Assembly (NCBI RefSeq): GCF_006440735.1
Contig: NZ_VFUA01000020.1
Span: forward strand, 1 to 64,000
Length of the DNA stretch: 64,000 nucleotides
Direction: 5' to 3'
Source of the DNA: Mesorhizobium sp. B2-7-1
Lineage (GTDB): Bacteria; Pseudomonadota; Alphaproteobacteria; Rhizobiales; Rhizobiaceae
Positions 45,414 to 52,742 of this stretch are shown one piece after another. The translations under genes and the position numbers were made by a program. The notes under the pieces were generated by a model. The model saw only the letters and a list, made by a program, of their open reading frames with translations, was not told the DNA's origin and ran no database searches. Every line of letters begins with the position of its first letter. The stretch's first letter is position 1.

Positions 45414-45752
45414 TCCATGTCCCCAGCCTGCTGACGCAACCGCGCAGAACCCCCTTGGGCGCACCGACCGGTGGCCCGGGTCGAAAGCTAGAGACGCATG
45501 CCCAGAGCCGATACCGGCACATATGGACAGATGCGGACAATTCAGGACACGAGGGCGGGCTGTCCGTCGGTGGGAGCAGGTCTGGCTCGTGAATTGGCCT
45601 GCCCTCGGCGCCATTTGACGGTGCGACGACGAATCGTCGCTGCTCTTTCGCCGGCTGCGGATCACGTCGCCGTCATCATCCGATATCGCAAGCCTGCCAC
45701 AAGCTTGTTCAGTCATTGTGCAGATGACAAAATCGGCAAAGGGCGGACTTTC
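45414..45752. other. Divergent intergenic region, autotransporter / flgJ
   Basis: These 339 bases separate two divergent genes and must hold both promoters. A small hairpin GCGACGA/TCGTCGC lies at 45623-45640. A weak relative of the flagellar element (CACAAG, ten bases, CATTGT) lies about 45700-45723 ahead of flgJ. No coding sequence with good support was found. Confidence 0.4.
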
Positions 45753-46322
45753 TTGGCCATTTCCCCACCCAGCGACATCGTCATGGACGTTGCCCGCGCA
45801 GCGGAGCCGGCCGATGTCGAGGCCGCGCGGGCGGCGCTCGCCAGACGAGCGAACGGCGCCTCGGCACCGTTCGCCCTCGATCCATCCGCGACGGTCGATG
45901 CCGGCTCCGTGCTCTCGCGCGCCACGGCCGACAAGGCCGAGGCCGCCAATCCGGCGAAGAAGTTCCAACGTTTCGAGGCGATGGTGCTGACGACCTTCAT
46001 CCAGAACATGATGCCCAAGGACACCGAGGGCGTTTATGGCAAGGGCCTGGCCGGCGACATGTGGAAGTCGCAGCTCGCCGAAAAGGTGGCCGATGTCATG
46101 GCCGCGCATGGCGGCATCGGCATCGCCCGATCCATGCTTGCCGACCACTATCTCGACGGCAAGCACAAGGTGCCGGTCGGCCCCGTTGGTGGCGGACCGC
46201 AGAAAACCGAGATCGACCAGCAGACCAGGCTTTCGACCTCGATGCTCGAGGAGCTCGAGCGCAAAGCCGCACGGTCGATGACCGGCGACGACATAAACAT
46301 AAAAACGGACATCAAGATCTAG
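45753..46322 (+). CDS. flgJ: FlgJ-type rod-binding protein (single domain)
   Basis: The 189-residue protein contains the rod-binding domain of FlgJ, with KKFQRFEAMVLTTFIQNMMP (about 68-87) and MWKSQLAEKVADVMAAHGGI (about 102-121). It has no muramidase domain after it. The start chosen is TTG 45753 (then AISPPSDIVMDVARA), with AAAGGGCGG before it. ATG 45783 is the alternative and gives 179 residues. The protein should chaperone rod assembly in the periplasm, with wall cutting left to a separate enzyme (see 19271). Confidence 0.85.
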   Translation: MAISPPSDIVMDVARAAEPADVEAARAALARRANGASAPFALDPSATVDAGSVLSRATADKAEAANPAKKFQRFEAMVLTTFIQNMMPKDTEGVYGKGLAGDMWKSQLAEKVADVMAAHGGIGIARSMLADHYLDGKHKVPVGPVGGGPQKTEIDQQTRLSTSMLEELERKAARSMTGDDINIKTDIKI

Positions 46323-46330
46323 GGACCTAC

Positions 46331-46750
46331 ATGGCCGACCAAACGGACCTTTCCAACCTTCCCGCACGCACCAACGCAATGGAGGCGCCCGTCGCCGCGC
46401 GACCCGGCAACCTCGCCGCCATCATCGGCCGCATCGAGGAAGTCGTGGACGAGGAGACCGCCGGCATCCGCAGCGGAACAGCGTATGACCTCAAGGCCTC
46501 GAACGCGCGCAAGAGCCGGTACCTCTACGAGCTGAACCGCGCCTTGAAGGGTGCCAACGAGATCGAATTCCTCGAACAGCACCGCGAAGGCCTGCTGCGG
46601 CTGCGCCAGAAGCTGGCCAAGAACGAGGCGGCGATCCTTGCCCATCTCAACGCTGTCAACGAGGTCGCCACGCTTCTGCGGAACGCCATCCAGCGCGCCG
46701 ATACCGACGGCACCTATTCGGCCGGCGAATTCGGAATGGCCCGGGCATGA
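46331..46750 (+). CDS. FlgN-like flagellar protein
   Basis: This 139-residue soluble helical protein lies directly after flgJ. ATG 46331 follows the flgJ stop by 8 bases. The body (about 28-130) is a long helical hairpin: LAAIIGRIEEVVDEETAGIR, ELNRALKGANEIEFLEQHRE, then LRQKLAKNEAAILAHLNAVN. This suits a FlgN-type chaperone for FlgK and FlgL. The final residues ARA and the stop codon lie within the repeat at 46745-46810. Confidence 0.6.
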   Translation: MADQTDLSNLPARTNAMEAPVAARPGNLAAIIGRIEEVVDEETAGIRSGTAYDLKASNARKSRYLYELNRALKGANEIEFLEQHREGLLRLRQKLAKNEAAILAHLNAVNEVATLLRNAIQRADTDGTYSAGEFGMARA

Positions 46751-46810
46751 TCCCGAACCGCAGGACCGCGTCAGCGAAAAGTGGAGGCCGCTTTTCGGAC
46801 GAGATCATGC
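46745..46810. repeat. Dispersed palindromic repeat overlapping a stop codon
   Basis: Outer arms GCATGATC (46745-46752) and GATCATGC (46803-46810) and inner arms CGAAAAG (46775-46781) and CTTTTCG (46791-46797) form a nested palindrome. It is of the common Rhizobiales type, related to 25865-25906. The TGA of the preceding gene is inside the left outer arm. Confidence 0.75.
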
Positions 46811-46826
46811 TCGAAACAAATAGAAC

Positions 46827-47357
46827 ATGATAAAGTTCATCGCCGCCGCGCTGTGGATCTGCGCCGTGACGCTCGGCGCGGTCTTCTATTCCTTCCAGGC
46901 GGCCGGCCAGCGCGGCGCGGCCGAACCGCCGAAGCCGATGCTGGGCGGCCTCGACTACGTCAAGACCGACATGATCTCGGTGCCGTTGCTGCGCGACGGC
47001 ACGATCGACGGTTATTTCCTCACCAAGCTCGTCTACACGGTTGAGCCGGAACAGATAAAGAAGCTGTCGATCCCGGCGCAGGCGCTGATGACCGACCAGG
47101 TCTATTCCTATCTCTATTCCAACCCTCAGATCGATTTCACCAAGAAGGAATCGATCGACCTCGACGCCTTCCGCAAGTCGATCCGCGACACCATCAACAG
47201 CCGCGTCGGCGTCGAGCTGGTGCACGAGGTGCTGATCGACCAGGTCAATTTCCTGTCCAAGGACGATATCCGCGACAACGCGCTTCGCCGCCGCAAGAAT
47301 GCCGGCGAAACCGCGGCAGCGATGACCAAGCCCTTCCAGGCGGCGCCGGAGCATTGA
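46827..47357 (+). CDS. Unnamed single-pass membrane protein at the end of the flagellar run
   Basis: The 176-residue protein has one N-terminal hydrophobic helix (about 3-24, FIAAALWICAVTLGAVFYSF). A periplasmic domain follows with DGYFLTKLVYTVEPEQIKKL, YSYLYSNPQIDFTKKESIDL and LVHEVLIDQVNFLSKDDIRD. A short anchor followed by a domain ending in a beta-alpha element is reminiscent of FliL, but I do not recognise the family. The position after flgJ and a FlgN-like gene suggests a motility function; this is inference. It is separated from its neighbour by a repeat. Confidence 0.75.
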   Translation: MIKFIAAALWICAVTLGAVFYSFQAAGQRGAAEPPKPMLGGLDYVKTDMISVPLLRDGTIDGYFLTKLVYTVEPEQIKKLSIPAQALMTDQVYSYLYSNPQIDFTKKESIDLDAFRKSIRDTINSRVGVELVHEVLIDQVNFLSKDDIRDNALRRRKNAGETAAAMTKPFQAAPEH

Positions 47358-47423
47358 CGGCCTGACCGCCGTCCGGCGGAGACATGGCACAGCCCTCCAA
47401 GCGATATGACGCAGGGTGACCGC

Positions 47424-47441
47424 GTTGACGTTAACGTCAAC
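47424..47441. promoter_or_regulatory. Perfect 18-bp palindrome before the SCP2 gene (LiuR-like operator)
   Basis: GTTGACGTTAACGTCAAC reads the same on both strands and sits 108 bases before the SCP2 ATG. The core ACGTTAACGT within TTGAC...GTCAA resembles the operators known for MerR-family LiuR regulators of branched-chain amino acid and fatty acid degradation. The link is inference; no regulator gene is adjacent. Confidence 0.6.
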
Positions 47442-47549
47442 TCGAAGCTATATGCGCCGGTGACAGGCAACCGCGCGCGGGCGCGGCGCCCTACCTCGCC
47501 CAGCGGCCAAGCGCCGGTGCGCGTCAACGCAACCAACGAGGAGACCGCC

Positions 47550-47834
47550 ATGGGCGTTCAGGAGATTGCCGACAAGATCAAGTCGCGCGTGGCAAGCGCC
47601 GGCTTCGAGCATTCCGTCAAGTTCGACACCGGCAGCGACGGCGTCATCGTCATCGACGGCGCGACCGTCTCGACCACCGACGCGCCGACCGACTGCACTG
47701 TCAAGTTGTCGCTCGACGATCTGGATTCGCTGATTGCCGGCGATCTCAACCCGACCATGGCCTTCATGGCCGGTAAGCTGAAGGTCGAAGGCGACATGAC
47801 CGTCGCCATGGCGCTCGGCCAGTTGCTCGGCTGA
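47550..47834 (+). CDS. SCP2 sterol-binding-domain protein
   Basis: This is a 94-residue single SCP2 domain, a small lipid or acyl-CoA-binding cytoplasmic protein. It starts MGVQEIADKIKSRVASAG. CTVKLSLDDLDSLIAGDLNP and TMAFMAGKLKVEGDMTVAMA are the family signature. ATG 47550 has GAGGAGA upstream. The in-frame ATG at 47406 would translate through the palindrome into sequence without SCP2 similarity. A strong terminator ends the unit. Confidence 0.9.
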   Translation: MGVQEIADKIKSRVASAGFEHSVKFDTGSDGVIVIDGATVSTTDAPTDCTVKLSLDDLDSLIAGDLNPTMAFMAGKLKVEGDMTVAMALGQLLG

Positions 47835-47844
47835 TCCTTCGCAA

Positions 47845-47883
47845 AAAACAGCAATGCCGCCCGATGGGCGGCGTTGCTGTTTT
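47845..47883 (+). terminator. Intrinsic terminator after the SCP2 gene
   Basis: The 18-bp stem (47845-47862 with 47866-47883, one G-T pair) has a GAT loop. The outer A/T pairs end in TTTT on the 3' side. It may work in both directions, as the left arm begins with six A. Confidence 0.9.
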
Positions 47884-47893
47884 GTCGAACCTG

Positions 47894-47974
47894 GAGCAAT
47901 TCCAGGAAGAGTGCGTAGCGGTTAGGCTCGGCGCCTTCGCCGTAGCTTTCCGTCCGGAATTGCGTGAAACAAAG
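47894..47974. repeat. 81-bp dispersed repeat, copy A
   Basis: It starts GAGCAATTCCAGGAA and ends with CCGGAATTGCGT plus eight bases. The ends GCAATTCC and GGAATTGC are inverted. It aligns without gaps to 61351-61431, with eight mismatches (73 of 81 identical). Confidence 0.85.
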
Positions 47975-47977
47975 GCT

Positions 47978-48691
47978 TCAGGCGAGGAAGCCCGGCGCCT
48001 GTCCCTTGATCTTGCGGCCGGCGGCCTTGATCGTGCCTGTGGCGTCGCCCAGCGCGCCGTCCTTCAGTTCCAGCGCCAGCAGCCGGTGCCGCTCATAGGG
48101 GCCGGGCATGGCAAGCGCTCCGGTACGGTCGGCCGAGAAGCCGAACCGCCCATAATAGGGCGCGTCGCCGACAAGCAGGATCGCGCCATGGCCGAGCCGC
48201 GCGGCCTCAGTGATTGCATGCCGCATCAGCGCCGAACCTATGCCGCCGCTCTTCAAGCCCGGCTCGACCGCGAGCGGGCCAAGCAGCAGCGCCGCCGGAC
48301 CGCCCTCGCCCAGCCTGACATCCCAAAGCCGCACCGTGCCGATGACGGCGCCCGAGGTATCGCGCGCGACGAAGGCCAGGCCTTCCGAGGGCCGGCGGCC
48401 GCGCCGCAGCTTCTCGGATGACTTCTTTCTGCGCTTCGGCCCCATGGCGCGGTCGAGCAGCGCTTCGCGCGCCACGACGTCGCCTCCGCCTTCGCCAAGG
48501 ATGACGAAGGCAGGCGCCTGGGCGGCCCCCTCGTCCGGCGCGCCGCGCGAGCCAGCCTGTGCCCGGAGGGCAAGGGAGGGCGCCAGCGCCGCAGTCGGGC
48601 TCTTCTCCCCCGCGGAGAAAAGCTCAACCAACGGTCCGGACGAGGGGGCAATTTCGGTGGCCAAGATGGCCGATTTGGTCAGGTATTCCAT
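47978..48691 (-). CDS. GNAT family N-acetyltransferase with inserted palindromic element
   Basis: The 237-residue frame from ATG 48691 has a normal GNAT body from about residue 60: AFVILGEGGGDVVAREALLD, then VIGTVRLWDV, LGPLAVEPGLKSGGIGSALM (acetyl-CoA site, about 136-155) and YYGRFGFS. Residues about 15-56 (SSGPLVELFSAGEKSPTAAL and following) are encoded by a palindromic repeat element (48525-48649). They are probably not part of the ancestral protein. The body resembles UPF0039/YhbS-type acetyltransferases. The substrate is unknown. Whether the long N-terminus is translated depends on the true start, which the element may have displaced. Confidence 0.8.
   Translation of the reverse strand: MEYLTKSAILATEIAPSSGPLVELFSAGEKSPTAALAPSLALRAQAGSRGAPDEGAAQAPAFVILGEGGGDVVAREALLDRAMGPKRRKKSSEKLRRGRRPSEGLAFVARDTSGAVIGTVRLWDVRLGEGGPAALLLGPLAVEPGLKSGGIGSALMRHAITEAARLGHGAILLVGDAPYYGRFGFSADRTGALAMPGPYERHRLLALELKDGALGDATGTIKAAGRKIKGQAPGFLA
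48525..48649. repeat. Palindromic repeat element inside a coding region
   Basis: Exact 14-bp inverted ends GCCCCCTCGTCCGG (48525-48538) and CCGGACGAGGGGGC (48636-48649) bound a 125-bp segment with CTTCTCCCCCGCGGAGAAAAG-like hairpins. The same type of end (CCCCCTCATCCGG...GTGAGGGGG) delimits the intergenic element at 58912-59050. Confidence 0.8.
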
Positions 48692-48792
48692 GTCCGCGAT
48701 CCTTCACGAGCGGAGATCTGTTCCACAAGCGAGCCCGGGCGGGCGATGGAGATCGCCCGCGCCGGATGATCTGAACGGTGCTTGCGAACCGG

Positions 48793-49926
48793 TCAGATCA
48801 CGTAGGATCGGAGAGGCTCGAAGCCGTTGAAGGCGACCGCCGAATAGGTGGTCGTATAGGCTCCGGTGCCTTCGATCAGCACCTCGTCGCCGATGGTCAG
48901 CGACAGGGGCAGCGGATAAGGCGTCTTCTCGTACATCACGTCGGCCGAATCGCAGGTCGGGCCGGCGAGCACGCAAGGCGCGGTCTCCGAGCCGTCATGG
49001 CGGGTGACCAGCGGATAGCGGATCGCCTCGTCCATCGTCTCGGCGAGACCGCCGAACTTGCCGATGTCGAGGAACACCCAGCGCACATTGTCATTGTCGG
49101 CCTTCTTCGAGATCAGCACGACTTCCGACTTGATGACGCCGGCATTGCCGACCATGCCGCGGCCCGGCTCGATGATCGTCTCGGGCAGCGCATTGCCGAA
49201 ATGCTTGCGCAGCGCCGAGAAGATCGCCTGGCCATAGGCCTGCGCGACCGGCACGTCCTTCAGGTAACGGGTCGGGAAACCGCCGCCCATGTTGACCATC
49301 TTCAAGACGATGCCTTCCTCGGCGAGCGTCGCGAACACCTTCTTGGCATCGCCCAGCGCGCGGTCCCAGGCCGAAAGGTCCGTCTGCTGCGAGCCGACAT
49401 GGAACGACACGCCATAGGCGTCGAGGCCGAGACCCTTGGCATGGCGCAGCACGTCGACGGCCATCGCCGGCACGCAGCCGAACTTGCGCGACAGCGGCCA
49501 CTCGGCGCCCTCGCCGTCGGTCAGCACGCGGCAGAACACGCGCGAGCCGGGAGCGACACGTGCGATCTTCTCCACCTCTTCGACGCAGTCCACGGCGAAC
49601 AGGCGAATGCCGAGCTGGTAGGCGCGTGCGATGTCACGCTCCTTTTTGATGGTGTTGCCGAAGGAAATGCGATCGGCCGGCGCGCCGGCATCCATCGCCA
49701 TCTCGACCTCGGCAACCGATGCGGTGTCGAAGGACGAGCCCATCGCAGCAAGCAGGCGCAGGATTTCCGGCGCCGGGTTTGCTTTCACCGCATAATAGAT
49801 CTTGGAATCGGGCAACGCCTTCTCGAAGGCGCGGAAATTGTCGCGCACGACATCGAGGTCGACGACGAGGCAGGGACCGTTCGGACGTCGGGTGGCGAGG
49901 AAGTCAAGGATGCGCTGGGTGGCCAT
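48793..49926 (-). CDS. Type III PLP ornithine/lysine decarboxylase
   Basis: This enzyme makes putrescine or cadaverine from ornithine or lysine. The 377 residues begin at ATG 49926 with GGAGAG upstream. The PLP lysine is in YYAVKANPAP (about 45-54). HVGSQQTD (about 177-184) and the phosphate-binding EPGRGMVGNAG (about 251-261) follow. GPTCDSADVMYEKTPYPLP (about 323-341) supplies the catalytic Cys/Asp of the opposite subunit. The alphaproteobacterial type often accepts both substrates. It has a long structured leader (see 49940-50356). The open frame continues 167 codons upstream, but that part is leader sequence. Confidence 0.9.
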   Translation of the reverse strand: MATQRILDFLATRRPNGPCLVVDLDVVRDNFRAFEKALPDSKIYYAVKANPAPEILRLLAAMGSSFDTASVAEVEMAMDAGAPADRISFGNTIKKERDIARAYQLGIRLFAVDCVEEVEKIARVAPGSRVFCRVLTDGEGAEWPLSRKFGCVPAMAVDVLRHAKGLGLDAYGVSFHVGSQQTDLSAWDRALGDAKKVFATLAEEGIVLKMVNMGGGFPTRYLKDVPVAQAYGQAIFSALRKHFGNALPETIIEPGRGMVGNAGVIKSEVVLISKKADNDNVRWVFLDIGKFGGLAETMDEAIRYPLVTRHDGSETAPCVLAGPTCDSADVMYEKTPYPLPLSLTIGDEVLIEGTGAYTTTYSAVAFNGFEPLRSYVI

Positions 49927-49939
49927 CGGGGTCTCTCCA

Positions 49940-50356
49940 TCACGCCTTTCGGCGCGCAATAAGGCTGCGGGACGCGGGCTGTCGGCCTCGCGAACACGCG
50001 GTGGACAAAGGCGGGACGGAAATTCATGGAACCAGCCGGTGGAGACCCCGGAACCATGAAACGCCGTCTCGCGGCGGTGAACCTTGGCCTTGCCCGGCCT
50101 CGGTTCGCTTTGTCTGCCTTGGCTTGGATGGGAGACCCGTCCGCACTGCCGGCAATGAAGGTGTGCCTCTTTAGTAACCCCGGTCTTTGGACGACCGGAA
50201 GAGAACCAGAAAGGCCCGCACCGTCGTTGCTTCAAGGTGTCCTCGGTCTTGTGGTTGGCCACTGACCGACTGGAGGGGTTGGCTCCAGTTACCTTACCGA
50301 TTGCCCTCACCATTCGAGGATCGGCGGACACCCACAGGCACGTGCGACTTTGGGCA
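49940..50356 (-). ncRNA. Structured mRNA leader, candidate speF motif RNA
   Basis: About 430 bases separate the promoter at 50362-50390 from the decarboxylase ATG. Several hairpins are visible: 50269-50289 (ACTGGAG/CTCCAGT), 50180-50198 (CCGGTC/GACCGG), 50062-50076 (CGCCG/CGGCG) and CGCC/GGCG next to the ribosome site. A conserved leader RNA called speF is known upstream of ornithine decarboxylase genes in alphaproteobacteria. I assign this region to it by gene, length and structure, not by a covariance search. Confidence 0.6.
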
Positions 50357-50361
50357 AGCGC

Positions 50362-50390
50362 GATATAGGAGCGAAGGGTTTCACAATCAA
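50362..50390 (-). promoter_or_regulatory. Sigma-70 type promoter of the decarboxylase
   Basis: On the minus strand TTGATT (50385-50390) and TATATC (50362-50367) are 17 bases apart. This predicts a start near 50355 and a leader of about 430 bases. Confidence 0.55.
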
Positions 50391-50465
50391 TAAAAATCGT
50401 AAGCCCAGGTTGTAAAATTTCTGGCATCGAACAATGTTTGTCGCACTGTATCCGGAAATCGAACG

Positions 50466-51662
50466 ATGCCAGGAACTCAAGGACCGCTGAACGCCTTCCT
50501 CGATCTGCGCCAAATGCCTGTGGCGAATGCGGAATTGGGCCCGCTCGCCGGTCTGCGCCTGGCCGTCAAGGACATTTATGACGTCGCCGGCTACCGCACG
50601 GGCTGCGGCAACCCGCAACGGTTCGAGGAGGCGCATGCCGCCTCGCGCACGGCGCTAGCGGTGCAGACGATCCTCGATGCCGGCGCGCGATTCGTAGGCA
50701 AGACCCAGACCGACGAGCTGGCCTTCTCGCTTTTCGGCCAGAACGCGCATTTCCCGTACCCGGTCAATCCCGCAGCGCCAGATCGCGTCACCGGCGGCTC
50801 CTCTTCCGGCTCGGCGGCCGCGGTTGCCGGCGGCCTGGCGAACATCGCCACCGGCTCCGACACCGGCGGCTCGATCCGCGCGCCGGCGAGCTTCTGCGGC
50901 CTGATCGGGCTGCGCACCACCCATGGCCGCATCCCGCTCGACGGCGCGATGAAGCTGGCATCGAGCTTCGACACGTTCGGCTGGTTCGCCGACGACATCG
51001 AGACCTATGAGACGGTCGGCAAGCTTCTGCTCGGACGCGATCCGCACCAGCACCCGCTCAACCGCCCGCTGTCGATCCGCTGGCTGGACGCCTTCGTCAT
51101 GGGTCCGGCGGAAGCCGCCGAATATGCGCGCATGAAGGCGCTGGCCGCCGGCGTCATCGGCCAGCCCGTGGAGACCGAATACGCCTTCGCCTCTTTCCCC
51201 GACGAGCTTTACTGGTGCTTTCGCCGCTTGCAGGCCTTCGAGGCCTGGCGCGAGCACGGCCCATGGATTTCGGCCGGCGGTCGCCTCAGCCCGGGCGTCG
51301 AGGAGCGTTTCGGCTTCGGCCGCACCATCGATGCCAAGATTGCCGGCACCGAAGCAGCGCGCCGGTTGGCGTTCCGGGCCGAATTCGAGGCACTGCTCGG
51401 CAACAACGGCTTCCTGGTGCTGCCCACCGTTCCCGGCGCGGCACCGCTCGCCGCCGGCGCGCCGGAACAGTTCCAGGCCTATCGCGAAAGGGCGCTGCAT
51501 CTCTTGTGCCTCTCCGGGCTCTCGGGCTTTCCCCAGATCACCTTGCCGATCGGCGCGATAGACGGCGCACCCTTCGGCCTGTCGCTGCTCGGGCCTTCCG
51601 GCAGCGACGTTGCCCTGATACGGCTCGGCCGCAAGATTCTCGACGCGGCACGAAAGGTCTGA
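50466..51662 (+). CDS. Amidase (amidase-signature family)
   Basis: The 398-residue amide hydrolase has the Ser-cisSer-Lys triad. Lys lies in LRLAVKDIYDVAGYRTGCG (about 29-47), and the signature GGSSSGSAAAVAGGLA (about 110-125) holds the cis-Ser. TGSDTGGSIRAPASFCGLIG (about 130-149) holds the nucleophile Ser. The length is shorter than GatA, and the C-terminus resembles AtzF/plant AMI1-like amidases. It is 2 bases ahead of a LysR gene in the same direction. The substrate is not known. Confidence 0.9.
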   Translation: MPGTQGPLNAFLDLRQMPVANAELGPLAGLRLAVKDIYDVAGYRTGCGNPQRFEEAHAASRTALAVQTILDAGARFVGKTQTDELAFSLFGQNAHFPYPVNPAAPDRVTGGSSSGSAAAVAGGLANIATGSDTGGSIRAPASFCGLIGLRTTHGRIPLDGAMKLASSFDTFGWFADDIETYETVGKLLLGRDPHQHPLNRPLSIRWLDAFVMGPAEAAEYARMKALAAGVIGQPVETEYAFASFPDELYWCFRRLQAFEAWREHGPWISAGGRLSPGVEERFGFGRTIDAKIAGTEAARRLAFRAEFEALLGNNGFLVLPTVPGAAPLAAGAPEQFQAYRERALHLLCLSGLSGFPQITLPIGAIDGAPFGLSLLGPSGSDVALIRLGRKILDAARKV

Positions 51663-51664
51663 CC

Positions 51665-52564
51665 ATGGATACATTGACCCGCATGCGCGCCTTCATCGAC
51701 GTGGTCGAAGCGGAAGGCTTTTCGGCCGCGGCGCGCAAGATCGGCCGCTCCAAGGCGCTGCTGTCGAAATATGTCCGCGAGCTGGAGGACGAGCTCGGCG
51801 CGCTGCTTTTGAACCGCACCACGCGCCAGTTCTCGCTGACCGAATCCGGCCACACCTATTATCAGCGCGCTTCCGAGATCGTGCGCGAGGTCGACAGCCT
51901 CGCCGAGACGGTGCGCCAGTCTTCCGGCGATGTTCGCGGCAGGATCAAGCTGTCGGCCGCCCGCACCTTCGCCGACGCGCCGATCGGCCAGTCGCTGGTC
52001 GACTTCGCCAGGCAGCACCCTGACATCGTGCTCGACATCCATCTCGACGACCGGTTCGTCGACCTCGTCGAAGAAGGCTTCGACCTTGCCGTGCGCATCT
52101 CGCGGCTGGAGAACTCCTCGCTGATCGCCAGGCGGCTGGCGCCGTTCTCGGTCAGGCTTTGCGCATCCCCGGAGCTGATCGCCAAGCACGGCGCGCCGAC
52201 GCGGCCGCAGGATCTCGCCAACATGCCTTGCATCGTCGACACCAACGGCCGCTCACTGGCCAACTGGCGCTTCAAGGGCGAAGGCGAGGACTCTGTGAGC
52301 GTGGCCGTTTCCGGCCCGATCGAGGTCAACAGCCCGATCGTGGCAAGAGCGGCCGCGCTCTCCGGCCTGGGCTTCGCCATGCTGCCGGATTTCGTCGCCG
52401 CCCCCGACGTCGCATCCGGCAAGCTGGTCACCGCGCTCGACGACCGCATCCTGGCGGGTACCGGAATCTTCGCCGTCTACCCGCACCGCCGCTATCTGCC
52501 GGCTAAGGTGCGCGTCTTCGTCGACTTCCTGGTGCACTGGTTCAGGACGCGCGACACGGCCTGA
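51665..52564 (+). CDS. LysR family transcriptional regulator
   Basis: The 299-residue regulator has an N-terminal winged helix (about 1-60: MRAFIDVVEAEGFSAAARKI, then LLSKYVRELEDELGALLLNR). The periplasmic-binding-like effector domain (about 88-290) has GRIKLSAARTFADAPIGQSL, EEGFDLAVRISRLENSSLIA and GLGFAMLPDF, the CrgA-type subgroup. ATG 51665 is right after the amidase stop, so the two form an operon. It may respond to the amidase substrate or product (inference). Confidence 0.92.
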   Translation: MDTLTRMRAFIDVVEAEGFSAAARKIGRSKALLSKYVRELEDELGALLLNRTTRQFSLTESGHTYYQRASEIVREVDSLAETVRQSSGDVRGRIKLSAARTFADAPIGQSLVDFARQHPDIVLDIHLDDRFVDLVEEGFDLAVRISRLENSSLIARRLAPFSVRLCASPELIAKHGAPTRPQDLANMPCIVDTNGRSLANWRFKGEGEDSVSVAVSGPIEVNSPIVARAAALSGLGFAMLPDFVAAPDVASGKLVTALDDRILAGTGIFAVYPHRRYLPAKVRVFVDFLVHWFRTRDTA

Positions 52565-52612
52565 CGCCTGCGCCGGAACGTCAGCAACGGCGCGCATCGA
52601 AGTGAAGCTGCG

Positions 52613-52657
52613 GCATGTCGCCCAAAAGCGCGCAGCGGTTTTGGGAGAACGACATGC
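52613..52657. repeat. Dispersed palindrome (GCATGTCGCCCAAAA family)
   Basis: Arms GCATGTCG/CGACATGC (52613-52620, 52650-52657) enclose CCCAAAA/TTTTGGG (52621-52627, 52639-52645), with GCGCGCAGCGG in the loop. It is a common form of Rhizobiales intergenic palindrome. It lies between the LysR gene and the DUF1007 gene. Confidence 0.8.
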
Positions 52658-52742
52658 ATTGAAATCAATGCGCGTCCCAATTTCGCCCGCTTTCTGTCAA
52701 CTCTCGGGCTCGCCCCCGAAGTCAATGGAATCACGGCACGGA

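Noticed and set aside
45414..46379. Upstream extension of the autotransporter frame
   Set aside because: It overlaps flgJ and a FlgN-like gene in antisense and lacks signal-peptide character. The signal peptide begins at 45413.
47406..47549. Upstream ATG extension of the SCP2 gene
   Set aside because: It would translate the 18-bp palindrome and has no family similarity. ATG 47550 has a good ribosome site.
49927..50427. N-terminal extension of 167 residues of the decarboxylase
   Set aside because: The family starts at about MATQRILDFL; the upstream part is better explained as a structured leader RNA with its own promoter.
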